From contig NW_003203465.1 of NCBI RefSeq assembly GCF_000006405.1, forward strand, positions 25,992 to 89,991: a stretch of DNA of 64,000 nt, in the 5' to 3' direction. Below are positions 11,624-22,427 of the stretch, in pieces. The position numbers were made by a program, and so were the translations under genes. The stretch's first letter is position 1; each line of letters opens with the position of its first letter. The notes under the pieces were generated by a model that made no database searches, had not been told where the DNA came from, and saw nothing but the letters and a program-made list of their open reading frames with translations. Origin of the DNA: Perkinsus marinus ATCC 50983 (lineage: Eukaryota; Perkinsozoa; Perkinsida; Perkinsidae).

Positions 11624-12030
11624 TCAGAAAGTCGCCTTAGAACCGCCTCGTGCATCACCCAGAGCAGACGCAGTGCACACATCAAATTTAGATGGTCGAC
11701 TTCTTCCTGCTTGAGTGTAGTTCACACAGTGACGGTATAGAAAATGGAAAGCGACAATTACGATGCTGACCTGACCGAGCACTGTAAGGACCTGTACTGA
11801 CCAAACACCCAGTGCGAGTGTCTGTTGAAAGACAGAGTAACTCCAGGCGAGCAGGACAATGCGTAGCGAGCCGTATAGGATGATAACAACGCCGTAGACT
11901 CGCCTCGTACGGTAACGATAGTAAATTAATAAGAATAGATAACCCAACTCAGTGATGATGCTGTCAATAACTATAATAAGTCCTCCTGAGTCGTAGAGGA
12001 ACGATGCTGTTATACCTGAAGTTAGAATAA
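11624..12030 (-). CDS. Multi-pass membrane protein, tandem family member C
   Basis: The exon begins after an acceptor near 12030 with SFLYDSGGLIIVIDSI. It continues GYLFLLIYYRYRTRR, VYGVVIILYGSLRIVLL, SVQVLTVLGQVSIVIVAF and a polar tail ending GGSKATF at 11624. The segment from TRR through the third helix aligns in pattern with member A (polar residue, then YG.L/S.R and a Leu-rich helix). No start codon precedes the exon in frame, so a first exon lies upstream and was not identified. Confidence 0.65.
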
Positions 12031-12311
12031 TATATCAACAGAGTGAAGTGAAATTCACAAGTGACTCTACCAAAACAATTCCAACTTTCATAAGTTCACG
12101 TAAACGTAAGATAGTGAACTAATACTGATGCATCTTACTCAATAAAGTGACTGTATGGTGTGGAAGGACGACCGGTCGCCACACCATGCCATGGTATAGG
12201 TCGTAGAGGAGATGCCCGTAGTTGTGGGCCAGGAGGAATACGACCAACGGCAACGACTCGTTCGAACTGAAGGATAGGATGTAGCAAAGTTACGGTATGG
12301 TTAAAAAACAT

Positions 12312-12950
12312 TTACTTGAACGCTCCGGTGAACACCGCCTCTCTGTTGATAAAGACACATACGACGCCCATAATAACAGCGACTAGAGCGGTGACTAGGC
12401 AGGTCACGTTGTAGACCTGCTTCGTATCTTTCTTCCATACGTGAATACCAACATACACCGCAAACGACGCTATAGTGTATGATGCTACCTCGGAAACAGC
12501 CATAATATGGAGAAATAAAAAACCAAAAATTCCTACAAGCTGGGATAACATACAAAATAGTAGTCCACTAAATGCTGGTCATACCACAGAGCAACAGAAT
12601 AATAAGATAATAATGATGAACATCACCTTCCTACTTATCGAACTCTCTACCGTGTAACACACTGTCTTATACCAGTTCACACCAGGGCTCAGGCAGCAGT
12701 GACTGGGCCTGCAGCTATACCCCTATACTGGCTACTACTCGCCTGGTCGAAAGGAGTGCTACAGAAGAAGACGATAATGAACGTAGTAGTAGTATCAACG
12801 CGAATTACCAATGGCACGATGCTAGAGCTAGATAGGGATAGTAGAGAGAGTGTAAGAACCTCAAGGCCTCGTAGTGGTTACATCCAGTCTTGTGTGCTCT
12901 GTGAGTTCTCTTCACATTAGCTCTTTATCACCGTCAGCTCTTCATATACT
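12312..12950 (-). CDS. Multi-pass membrane protein, tandem family member D (5' part approximate)
   Basis: The last exon (12312-12541) follows a 45-nt intron and reads LVGIFGFLFLHIMAVSEVA, YTIASFAVYVGIHVWK, VTCLVTALVAVIMGVVCVF and then TGAFK and a stop. Upstream hydrophobic pieces (MFIIIILLFCCSV near 12620 and TFIIVFFCSTPF near 12780) are separated by plausible short introns. It has the same strand and size class as the other members. The 5' exons and start are tentative. Confidence 0.6.
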
Positions 12951-12959
12951 ATCACCATG

Positions 12960-14220
12960 ATGATCACATTGTAAATGCCTCTATATGCATACCAATTCCT
13001 CTAGCCATAAATAGCTACCAATAGCTAGCTATAATAAATCTGCCCATAGAAACGACAAAATAGCTTGTCTATATGCACAGCTTTCCTGCACGCCACCGTG
13101 AATTCCAAAAGTGAACACCGACCGAAGCACCTCGAGTCTGACTAACGACTATTTTCAATACTCATAAGGTCTCAATGATTCGAATAAGATTCCGGGGGGG
13201 AGAGGGATTCATTCGATCTTCTTGATGAAAGAAATTCTTTGCTAAAAAGAATTTTCCGCACCCTCAGTACGAAGAACCTCCGTAATTCCTTCACAACCGC
13301 TGCCCCTCATCGCAATCGAGTGAAGTAACTACTACTACTACTACGGAAAATATAAAATGACAAGACTCCCCAATAGTGCCATATCTGTTGAAAAAAAAGA
13401 AAACCGAAGCGTATAAGAATGAGAATCCTGTTTTTGAACAGCTGCTCGCAGTAACATGTGGTAACAGAAATCGCGACAGTTGTGAATGGCATCTTGTAAC
13501 GAAACTAGCGAGCAACTTCACTTCACGCCTGCTTAGTAGCTGGCAAGACTACCAGGGAAACACTCATTAGTGTGATAAGATTTGAGAAAAGAATGGTATG
13601 TCAATGAAACCCCGGCCAGGGATGCCGATTTCAGCAATAGTTTTACTATGACACTCATACTCGTGATATGAAAAACATATTTCGCGACTACTGCATACCG
13701 CGTCACAGATTTCCACCAAGTTTTGCACCACTTCACGTAAAACGGGTGAAACTCCAGTGAACCCAGCTATTTCACACTCACTAAAATACAATACCCGAGG
13801 TTTTCCTACAATTCACAATACTAACCCAACACATACTCGCATAGAAAATACGATATTACTACTATTGTTATACCCGAAAACCACACACTGGGTATCGCAA
13901 TACTTCACCAAAGACAAGACTAGCGCCAAGCCCTCATACAGCGTCACTCAAAATAAAGCTTACCGGAACACCCTTGCGAAGACTAAGAAAAGGAAGTAGG
14001 GAAAACCCACTCAAAAGGAAAGGACTCACCAGTTGATATAATGGTAAATGAAATCACCCATAACGATCAACTGCAATAACTGCATGAGCATAACCCAGTA
14101 CCTACCTCAGTGAAGAATTCATTTTGAATTTCCAATGAAAGTTCTCTAATCAGTTTCCCATGTAAATGTCATTACATATTCCCAACTGTTATCGAATCCT
14201 TAGAAAAGTTATTTCTCAAA
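12960..14220. other. Intergenic, one repeat copy, no supported gene
   Basis: No frame here gives a convincing protein. A five-unit CTA run lies at 13330-13345. A copy of the second interspersed family lies at about 13655-13760 on the minus strand (core ccgcgtcac to cgcgaaatatg, with ttcacccgtttt beyond). A similar core occurs at 11.43, 52.5 and 53.4 kb. Confidence 0.5.
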
Positions 14221-14224
14221 GCCA

Positions 14225-14640
14225 ATGTTGGAGGAATATATGTTATGTTTCCTCAGCTGAGCTCAGAAGTTACCTCACCACTTAATATACGAATTCGGGT
14301 AGATGTGTTCAGAATTATCACCGACACACAGTGTTGGAGTAGGAATATATATTCGCTCTCCTCGGCTGAGCTCAGGAGTTTCCTATACAGTGTTGGAGTA
14401 GGAATGTATGTAATCGCTTTCCTCGGTTGAGCTCAGGAGTTTCCTATACAGTGTTCGAGTAGGAATATATATTCGCTCTCCTCAGCTGAGCTCAGGAGTT
14501 TCCAAAGCTGATTATAGGAATTTATATACGACTTCGGGTGAAAATGTACAGAAATCAACAATAACCTCTCAAAATTTCCTCGCAATCTCAAAATTTTCAC
14601 CAACATATGTGGCTGACCATGAGCATAACTTTCCACACTT
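14225..14640 (+). repeat. Introner-like element, full copy with triplicated left end
   Basis: The left-end module (cagtgttggagtaggaa ... ctcaggagtttcc) is repeated at about 14327, 14390 and 14450. It is followed by one complete body (gaattcgggt-type segment, AT-rich middle) and a right end resembling caacacatgtagttgacc. A further degenerate left end begins at 14225. It lies just beyond the 3' end of the ERD2 gene. Confidence 0.85.
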
Positions 14641-14727
14641 CTCAAAACTAATCGAATCATTGTTGAAGACCTCTCATAGTATTACCCAACATAAGCCTTG
14701 GTGGGATGCCTAGGGTCATTGAGCTCC

Positions 14728-15737
14728 TTATATGAGGACCACCAGAAAATGAAGGAGCATACCTATACACCAGCTACACACAAGTATTGTCACTAACCCC
14801 ACTACTCTGCTGAGAGCTTGTCCAGCTAAGAAGTGACTCGTGAACGCCTCCACCTATACTGGGAAATACCAAACCTTACTGATGATCATGAGTGCTCACT
14901 TTTCCTTGCTTCTGAAACATGAATAGTTGTGGTAATACCGTAACTGACTCAAGGTAAAGTGCGAAGGTCCATGCGATATCAGCAGGCCTGATGAACAACT
15001 CTGAGATGAACAACTTGACACCGTGGTGCAGTCCCTCACATGAAAGCATTGAGGCTAGGATGGAATATCCCTGCCAGAACCAGTGCTATGACTAGCAGAT
15101 AAATGTGCTTAAAGGTGTCGGCTCCTGCTTCGTAAGTAGCTCGGTAACGTACACGGCAAAAGTAACTGAGGCGTGGTATGAATTAGGCAAGTTTGGCGCT
15201 GGAATAATACACCACAGTCCCGGCTAGACACAGACTGATAGCCTCTGTGAGCTGGTAGAGCCAATCTCCGGATCGATCGTAGGGTAGGTATCTTGAGGTC
15301 GCCATGGTTGGATACGGAATAGGTCCGATTTAGTACCCTTCGAATGGGACGATGGACACTAGCCTGCATGCGCTGACTAATGTATAGCACTCGAACATCT
15401 TCAACGACACTCCGCTCACCGACTTGGACGTCTCTGATGAAACCACTCAAGTGAATTAGTCCAGCCCTTGAGGTGGACTTACCTATTTTAACCACAACCA
15501 TCAGAAATGAAAACATGCTGATCATTGAGCTGGTCGTGAGCAACATAGAGAAATCCCAATCAGAAGAGATGTAGAATAACACCAATCCCACAAGGCAAAA
15601 CAGACCCCAGAAGCGTATGTTGTCCTGAAGGAGTGGTATGCGATATTAAACGTCCGTCTAGTTATTACCATATTATTAGCCAACCATATTTTGCGTGTTT
15701 CAGGATCCTGCAGCGTCGCGATGATACCAGTATTCAT
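14728..15737 (-). CDS. ERD2: ER lumen protein-retaining receptor (KDEL receptor-like, ERD2 family)
   Basis: The ATG at 15737 gives MNTGIIATLQDPETRK, then a 44-nt intron. Joined exons carry an added N-terminal helix (GLFCLVGLVLFYIS). The ERD2 core follows: TSKSVSGVSLK, FEGYLPYDRSGDWLYQ, VYFCRVRYRATYEAGADTF, DIAWTFALYLESVTVLPQLF, FQKQGKV and VEAFTSHFLAGQALSR. The stop is at 14728-14730. Introns of 44, 45, 45, 52 and 26 nt are confirmed because each join restores the family signature. The 26-nt intron lies just before VEAFTSH. ERD2 receptors recycle HDEL/KDEL-type ER proteins from the Golgi by COPI. The family normally has seven TMs and about 215 residues, so this copy is longer at the N-terminus. 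Tail residues after the last helix are not the usual lysine-rich COPI signal. This could be a divergent paralogue with another ligand preference. Confidence 0.92.
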
Positions 15738-15759
15738 AATTGGAGTTGGAGACAGTAAT

Positions 15760-16480
15760 GACTACCCTAAGTATAAAGTGAGGTAGGTGGACCGCGGGAA
15801 AAATTGTTGCCATACGCGAGTTTGTCAAAACCAGTATGTTGTCGACAATAAAGCGCGCGCCACAATAATCGATCATTTTTGTTGTTCTCCTCCGGGAGTT
15901 GGATAGGCTTTTGATACTATTACTGCTGATGACCTCGTTCGAAGCACGAATTTGGGTTCAATTACTGTCAGTATTGAATCGTCTAAGGATACGTGATTTT
16001 ACTCCACGTGGTCATCTTGAGATACTCTTTCTCCGTGATGTTCATCAGAATTTCATACAGGATACGGATTCAGGAGGTACCATTAGAAAACGTCAAGAAT
16101 CTTGACTCACGGTGCCACTTGAAGGCTGCTCTCGATCACAGCCGCTTTTGGGATAGCACTGGTCTTTGGTTGGAAAGTGAGGGAGAAGGGAAAATATGTA
16201 CATAGCCAGCAAAAAGGAAATTCGTGTTGGTATTGGTACACTTCAAGTCGTGTATGACTTCTCATAATGTAGTCGACGAAAACAGGGGCGAAATTTCGGC
16301 CACGGGTCGTTAACTGTTAAGAGCGCTTACGGATTCACAAGCCGTACCTCACCGAATTAGGGTAAAACTTTCACTATGAAAGTGTAAAACGTGTGTTGCA
16401 TGCTGACGGAGCGAGTCTCGGTGAAGTGCTACATGTTGCGTAACATGTAATACATATCTACCGTCTCAGACCTCTCTCAT
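15760..16480. other. No firm gene; weak plus-strand ORF
   Basis: A plus-strand frame near 15895-16105 reads SFEARIWVQLLSVLNRL and then RGHLEILFLRDVHQNF. It lacks a good start and good splice partners. It may be part of a gene or chance. Nothing else was seen. Confidence 0.3.
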
Positions 16481-16484
16481 AAGG

Positions 16485-16915
16485 CTAGTGTGACCAGTAA
16501 AGTTTTATATCAGTTTGAACGCCATCTGAGTCGAGTGATTCGACTGTCCAACATAGGACCTCGAACCGCTCGTCAATCATCTCATCCACTCCGAGCAAGC
16601 GATCCATAAATCTGGGAAGACACTTTTCGAACTCAAAGTCTTCGGGCCGAAGGGCCTCCTGGATATCCGTATTCTAGGTTCACTCCGGGTACAATCCCGT
16701 CCAGACATAGGAAGGATTGACAGATTGATAGCTCTTTCTTGATTCTATGGGTGGTGGTGCATGGCCGTTCTTACTGGTTAATTCCGTTAACGAACGAGAC
16801 CCCGGTTTGGGTATGGAACTTCCATGACGGAAGAGGGTTTGGATCTACTCGCTGACTAATGTCATGGGCTCAAAGCAGAACGGCGTGAATAGTGAATAGA
16901 AAAACATTTTCAGGC
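16485..16915 (-). CDS. Partial multi-exon gene of unknown function
   Basis: The last exon, 16485-16658, is strongly protein-like: EALRPEDFEFEKCLPRF, then DRLLGVDEMIDERFEV, CWTVESLDSDGVQ and LYWSH and a stop. A 34-nt intron (gtacccgg...tccag) joins it to KKELSICQSFLCLDG. A possible first exon near 16915 reads MFFYSLFTPFCFEP, a hydrophobic leader, but the exon between is unclear. The acidic, Cys-containing mature region and the leader suggest another exported protein. The family was not recognised. Confidence 0.5.
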
Positions 16916-16919
16916 TAGG

Positions 16920-17530
16920 GCTTGCTCCCCGTAGACTTTCTGTCACCAACTATGGTCTTAGTTGAGTTCATGTGAACCTCAAGTAGTGCAATCACTGTGG
17001 CTGTATCATGAATTCAGTGGGGTACATCATGCATATGCTCAACTGACTCTGTTGATGGCAATTGTAAACTTCTACTTTGACTCCAGCTCCTTGAGTCGTA
17101 TATCAATATCTGTAATATAGTGCGAAAGTGCATGAGCTAAGCTGAGGAAAGCAACAGCATCTGGGTAGGGAATAGTACTGAGCGTTGTGAATCAGAACTT
17201 CTGATCCGATCAGACTGATCGTGGTATGAATCATACCGTACGATGTAGTACACCAACTAACCAATCTGATGTACTACATTGGATGCAAGTAGATTCGTAC
17301 AACCAGCAGTGGATTTGCAGAATCAGTGGTGGTTGATAGCATAGTGCGTTTAGCGTATCCTGTTGACATGGTATGAGACTTTACCACTCACGATCAACAG
17401 CTCTTACGGTTGGTATATAGTATTTGTCATTAGGACCACCTTCTGCTGCAGAAGTTCTGTTCCGACGGAGCAGTGATCAGTTGGGTTCATTTTCAATACT
17501 CAGTGTTGTGTTTAGAGTTGAGGACAGCGT
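16920..17530. other. Intergenic with small inverted repeats
   Basis: The 10-bp inverted pair atgtagtaca / tgtactacat sits near 17240-17280, and ggtatgaatcatacc near 17222-17236. No supported coding sequence was seen. Confidence 0.4.
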
Positions 17531-17539
17531 GGAATAAAA

Positions 17540-17650
17540 TATACACATGGTCAACTACATGTGTTGGTGACAATATGAAAATTCTGAGGAAACTTAATTT
17601 TGAAAGTAGGCGATTCAGATTATCAGTTCACTTTAAACATGACAGTTATC
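17540..17650 (-). repeat. Introner-like element, truncated copy
   Basis: Only the right end is recognisable (atacacatggtcaac, then tgtgttggtgacaatatg), running into unrelated AT-rich DNA. It lies just 3' of the Thr-rich secreted gene on the minus strand. Confidence 0.75.
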
Positions 17651-17686
17651 ATCAACCATTGATAAGTACACCAGAGCACATGCATC

Positions 17687-18063
17687 TTATCGACGAATTG
17701 CACTATTCCTCTTCTTTCTTTTCTTCTTGGGGTGTACTTCATTGAAAGAAAGGCCTGAGTCCGGTTGTAACTCACTGACTGATGGGGTCGCAGTAGTAGT
17801 AGTATTGAGGGCTGTCGGCTCAGAGGTGGCAGTAGTAGTAGTAGTAGTCTCGACCGGATAGGGGACCTCCTCACTGGCCGGCTTGGCAGTAGAAGCAGCT
17901 TCGGCGGCTGGAGGGGATGGAGTCGCGGCATTCTCGTTTCTTCTTGGGCACTGAGAACGGGGTTTTACATGATGTACAAATTACTAGAGTAACTTACTTG
18001 AGGGTTGAATATAGATGATGCTGAGGCACCTGCTAGATTGGCGAGGAAGGTGAAGATGCGCAT
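17687..18063 (-). CDS. Small secreted Thr-rich protein with basic C-terminus
   Basis: Exon 1 (17998-18063) encodes a signal peptide, MRIFTFLANLAGASASS, ending IFNPQ. A 47-nt intron (gtaagtta...ctcag, phase 0) joins exon 2 (17687-17950): CPRRNENAATPSPPAAE, ASEEVPYPVETTTTTT, a second run of four Thr, LQPDSGLSFNEVHP and KKKRKKRNSAIRR then stop. The total is 109 residues. The linker resembles those of the modular gene at 22-27 kb, and 'GLSFNEV' recalls its F-x-E core, so the two may be related. A secretory leader together with a monopartite NLS-like tail is unusual and could mean a secreted effector, a cleaved tail, or a DNA/anion-binding end. Neither exon is visible as an ATG-initiated long ORF, so automated calls may miss the gene. 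Confidence 0.8.
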
Positions 18064-18254
18064 AGTTAGAGCACTGGGTAATGGCTGAGTCAATGATAGT
18101 CAGTAAATGCATGTTGGAAATCAACAAACCTCTCATGAGTTTCAAAAGTTCTACATCCGTGCAATCCAATCCTCTCTGAAGCTCAGGAGAGGTCTATTGA
18201 ACACATCGGCCCAAACTACTTGCAGTTTGTTGTGGCACCAGGACATGCTAGCTC

Positions 18255-18450
18255 AGTGTGGTTAAATTTGCACGTGATCAACCACAAGTGTTGGTAACGA
18301 TATCACAACTTTGAGGAAAATTTGGAGAATTTATGTCAGTTTCTGTCCACTTCTCGTATTTTTTCTCGATTCGTATATGAACACCTATGATTAGTGAGGA
18401 AATTATTGAGCTCAGCTGAGGAAAGCGAGTACATATTTTGCAGCACTGTG
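18255..18450 (-). repeat. Introner-like element, full-length copy
   Basis: It runs from gcacgtgatcaaccac at the right end through aggaaatt, the palindromic gagctcagctgaggaaagc block and a degenerate left end (gcagcactgtg). It lies upstream of the Thr-rich secreted gene, not in a recognised intron. Confidence 0.85.
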
Positions 18451-19565
18451 CTAGCTGTAGTAAGAAAAAGTGATTTTCAGTAAACAACTTCTGTACCCAA
18501 AAACGTTTTCGGAAATGATTATTATTCACCCAATTGACTTCAGCTTACGACTTGTGGTTTATTAAGTAATCCAGTCTACCAACCCAAACGGCGACAGTTC
18601 TTATTCTGCGACCTACACCGCGAAAATTGTCGTCATCGCTCGAAAATGGAGAAAACAGGCGAGCGCTTCGTCGACTCCTATGCTTTCTCATTGGAGAGAC
18701 TTCGTTTAGCAATCAGTTGCAACAAACCATGCCCTAAGAAGGAGAAGGGTCCAATTCGTGTGGGAAAAATACAACGTGCGGGATTCGAACCTGCTAGTGT
18801 GTTGTTGTAACTATCTCGAATTACGGTATGAATCCGGAATTGCAAGGCATTTCTGAGGAGGTATTGTGGAGAGCCACCACGGCAGCATTTATCATTGAGT
18901 CTCCATAATAGTGCAGCCAACAACATGCTGCGATTGACCTAATCTTGACCACGGTCTTAGAGGATTCATGTTCGTTACAGATCTTGCTCACTTGTTGTGT
19001 ATTTGCTATCGTATCAACGACAACGTGTTCACGATAAATATCAAACTGAAGCTCAGGAGTTGGTTGCTATTATGCCTCAGCGAAGACGACCGATGACCAG
19101 TGATGGAATCGGTTATGATAATGCATTCTTCCAGGAAGACCGAGGTGATTGCCATGCCTCGAGGATCCATCTATGGAAATTTGTTCTTTTGAGGGGGTTG
19201 TATTAATTATGAAAAATGTTTCCTTGGCACATTGTCGTTGAAGACACTACAAGAGTGCATGATGTATAGGGAATTGACTCATTTCTGAAGAAGTGGATTC
19301 ATATGGATGTTGGAGCTATTTCTAGGCGTGCTAACTACAACTGTGATTTGGGTTACTATTCACCGTTTAATCAAACAAACATCCCTACATGTTAGAGATT
19401 CTTATGGTTTCATTCTGTCATCTTCCGCCGCTCGCGACCATTGGTCTTCCACAAGGCTTCAGCAGGGCTTGGGTATGTCGACAGAGGCTCGTCTCCACAT
19501 GTGCTGCCCTTCGACGCGAAGTCTCTGCTACCGGAACGTCGGAGCTTCTGATCAAAGCTGAGGAG

Positions 19566-19665
19566 NNNNNNNNNNNNNNNNNNNNNNNNNNNNNNNNNNN
19601 NNNNNNNNNNNNNNNNNNNNNNNNNNNNNNNNNNNNNNNNNNNNNNNNNNNNNNNNNNNNNNNNN
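19566..19665. other. Assembly gap of 100 N
   Basis: Exactly 100 N, so the true size is unknown. The LRR gene on the minus strand runs towards it. An introner-like copy ends at its right edge. Confidence 1.
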
Positions 19666-19671
19666 GTGGAG

Positions 19672-19830
19672 GGGGAGGGATATGCACAAGATCAACAACA
19701 TGTGTTGGTGATGACAATATGGAAATTTTGGGAGGTTCTTGCTCACTTCTTCCAGAATCCGTATGTTAACTTCTAAGAGTGAGAAAAACTCCCGAGCTCA
19801 GGTGAGGATAGCGAACATCTTTTCCGACAC
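19672..19830 (-). repeat. Introner-like element in LRR-gene intron
   Basis: It runs from tatgcacaagatcaac through tgttggtgatgacaatatgg and the gagctcaggtgaggatagcg block. The LRR exon ends at 19861 with a donor (gtgaggggtg), so this copy lies within the intron that enters the gap. Confidence 0.85.
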
Positions 19831-19860
19831 ATCATTAGGTACTATCCACACACCCCTCAC

Positions 19861-21125
19861 CGATTCTGTTGGCCTCGAGGTTGAGATGAGTCAGCTTACA
19901 CGCCTCAGACTGGATGTAGACTGACAATGCCTGTAACCCCTTCCATCCGATGAGATTGCATCTATGGCAGGTCGAAGGCAGATTTAACCATATGGGTCAC
20001 GAGTACCCACCTCAGATCAAGAACGGCGATCTCATTGTTGGGGTTGCTCACAAGTGCATCGCTGAGAATCTTCAATGTATCGTCTTTGATCAGCATCTTA
20101 CCTAGATGCCTGCAAACCACCTTACATGTCATTGCAAGAATAGGACCTACAGCTCCTTTAGACTGGTGTTATAGGCGAGCATACGTCCGATGTGCTCATA
20201 GATGAGCTCGGAGTTGTGATGCTTGTGCAGTCGAGGGTTGGAGATATCGAGGTTTTCGAGCTTCGCCGCTGGGTAGTCGGCTTTGTTCGGATGGCCAATT
20301 GCGTTTATAATAGCATGCACCGCGTCGAAGTCGAGGTCGCAAGAGTCCACAAATACTGACTTCATTCCTGCCACACAAGTGGAAATCGATTATCACGTCA
20401 TGTATAATTCTAATCTGTTCCCCCTCGGCTCTGCAGAAGTCGTGATAGAAGACTACAACTACCGATGCAAGGCGAGAGGCGATATCTCCGGACACTGCAT
20501 GGAAATGTTCTATAGCAAATCACTCACTCTCTAATCATCACATATAAACTCAGAGGAGTCGCATGATGATGCCATTGATACCTGTGCTGTTATTCCCATC
20601 CACATGTTCGCCCTCACGACAAAGCCAACTAAGGGTATTAGTCGTAACACATTAAGGACGACTACGCTGAGGTCATTGTATTCAACATACTTTGCTATCT
20701 CTATCCCAGCCTTAGTCCCAATCTGGTTATTGCTAAAGTCGAGCTCTTCCATCATAGATAATCTGATAGTTCGTTGGAGCCGACTTCGAGCGTGTGGGAG
20801 CATACCGTGCCGCATTCAAGATGGTCGATACACCTTCGGCCGAGATCGAACAGCCTCGGAGTTTAACACTCTTGGTCTCACCTGCTCAGTAGAGCAGTAT
20901 CGGTCTGCTGTTTGAGTGGTTCAATACCCGTGATAAGGGATCCCAGAGCTCTACACCCCCCATCTCCAATAGGGTTATAGGACAAATCCACACCCTCTAC
21001 GCTAACATTGGTGAGTAGCAATGCTTTGCAGAGGACATCACAGTGGGCCGCCGTCACTTTCTTTTCATGCGAACGCCCCTCCCCTGAGTCGAAAGAGACT
21101 TTAACAAGGTGGAGGTAACTACTCG
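19861..21125 (-). CDS. Leucine-rich-repeat protein (RNase inhibitor-like), partial
   Basis: At least six LRR units are joined through short introns. They include GVDLSYNPIGDGGCRALGS, VKLRGCSISAEGVSTILNA, MEELDFSNNQIGTKAG, SVFVDSCDLDFDAVHAII, LENLDISNPRL, IAVLDLRCNLIGWKGLQA and THLNLEANRIG. The L-x-L-x-x-N/C-x-I-G pattern with a following helix is the ribonuclease-inhibitor type. A 49-nt intron (gtgggtac...catag) between AVLDLR and CNLIG is clear. The N-terminal exon was not located above about 21125, and the C-terminal end is lost in the intron and gap below 19861. The likely role is protein binding; no NACHT, kinase or F-box is visible in the window. Confidence 0.75.
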
Positions 21126-21357
21126 TAATAGTTCATCATACAGGTACCGTAGGCTAGGCGACAACAAAGACTAGCTGTGGTGGCTGGTCATCCGAGGCTA
21201 ACCTCTGAGTGAACATGATATCTTATTGCCACTCGGACAGTTATGAACAGTTTCCAAAAACTCTTCAACGTATTCGAGTTTTTTCAGACCGGCATCGTCA
21301 CACAGTTGAGCATATCTGAGTATATGTTAACGTTTTGATAAAAGTAGTGTATTCTAT

Positions 21358-21651
21358 GATGACATAGCTCTAGGGTCCGCTGTCGCTAGTGATGGTTTGC
21401 TCACACGCTCGGTCCCTGTCGTATCTGAGTTCAAGGGTACTCGCATGGCCCACATATCGGCAAGTGGACTAGAGGACGGTCTCGATATCTTACGAGAGAT
21501 TACCGTTATCGATTCTAGTGACAATAGTAGGCATCTGGTCATCAGCCGGTGTGACTCCACCCGAACACTCTATCTTCTCTGTAGCACTCATTTATTAAAG
21601 ACCACTGTGAGTTGGGTTCGTGGATTCGACGCTTTACTGGATTTCCTGTAG
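21358..21651 (+). CDS. Possible exon of unknown gene
   Basis: The frame is open from about 21358 to a stop at 21649-21651: DIALGSAVASDGLL, FKGTRMAHISASGLEDG, LREITVIDSSDNSRHLVIS, TRTLYLLCSTHLLK and WVRGFDALLDFL. The alternation of beta-like stretches and a final Trp/Leu helix resembles a PH-type fold, but no diagnostic motif is present. No good start codon was found; an acceptor (gacatag) precedes it. The family was not recognised. Confidence 0.4.
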   Translation, partial: DDIALGSAVASDGLLTRSVPVVSEFKGTRMAHISASGLEDGLDILREITVIDSSDNSRHLVISRCDSTRTLYLLCSTHLLKTTVSWVRGFDALLDFL

Positions 21652-21899
21652 TCTACAGTAGATAACTAAACTATAGTCGCTGTCCACTCCTCAAAGATTT
21701 CGGGAGTATTCCGACTAGCACAATCACCATACTGTGAGCGTAGACCTCATGTAGCGAACTACATCACGAAAACGTTGTCTTTATTGAGAGCCTTCCAAAC
21801 AACTCCAGTGGAAACATGACAGCTTTTCTCCACAGTTTCAGATGACCTCATCCCATGACGTTCTCAACTCGACAAGAACAGTATCATATCAACACGCTA

Positions 21900-22427
21900 G
21901 ATAACATGGCATAGCAGCTAACACTCTAAAGCCGTGATAAGGAGTAGTGAAGTCTTCTTCGCATCCCTCCACCATTCAAACCTACAACACATCAACAAAT
22001 CATCACTACTCCACAGACCAGTAGAAAGCCTACCCGTATTCGTCAGCGAGCCATCCTCCTTAGGCTTCAAGGACACATCAGTAGCATTAGGAACTGCATC
22101 AATAGAGGAAGCACTTCCCAAGAGCTGCTGGTGTGCTAGTGACGGTCCATTGGGGAGGTCGTTGACAGTCTTTGCACGCCAGCCTGAGTGGGGGGGGGAG
22201 GAGAGAGTCAAGTAGATATGATGTCAAGTCGTGGTTGTGCTAAGTATGCACACGCAGCATCTCCCTAACTGTAATGTAGGACGTAATAAGCAATATTTCC
22301 ATCCAAGTGATAGAACTGTTACCATCACTATGGTAGTACTGTTATCAAGTCTATATTGGCTCTCTGCATAAAATCTACATATACCCACAGACTCAGGTGG
22401 CAACGATGATACTCAGAGACCGATAGA
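21900..22427. other. Unassigned region between genes
   Basis: A minus-strand frame at 21918-22211 (NDLPNGPSLAHQQLLGS ... SLKPKEDGSLTNTG) is protein-like and could be a 3' exon of the modular gene. The plus frame is also open, so I do not call it. Confidence 0.3.

Noticed and set aside
18770-18900. tRNA suggested by gcgggattcgaacc
   Set aside because: Only a T-arm-like stretch is present. No acceptor, D-arm or anticodon arm folds around it at tRNA spacing.
19389-19769. ORFs running through the N gap
   Set aside because: The residues across the gap are unknown, so frame continuity means nothing. The same holds at 61426-61665.
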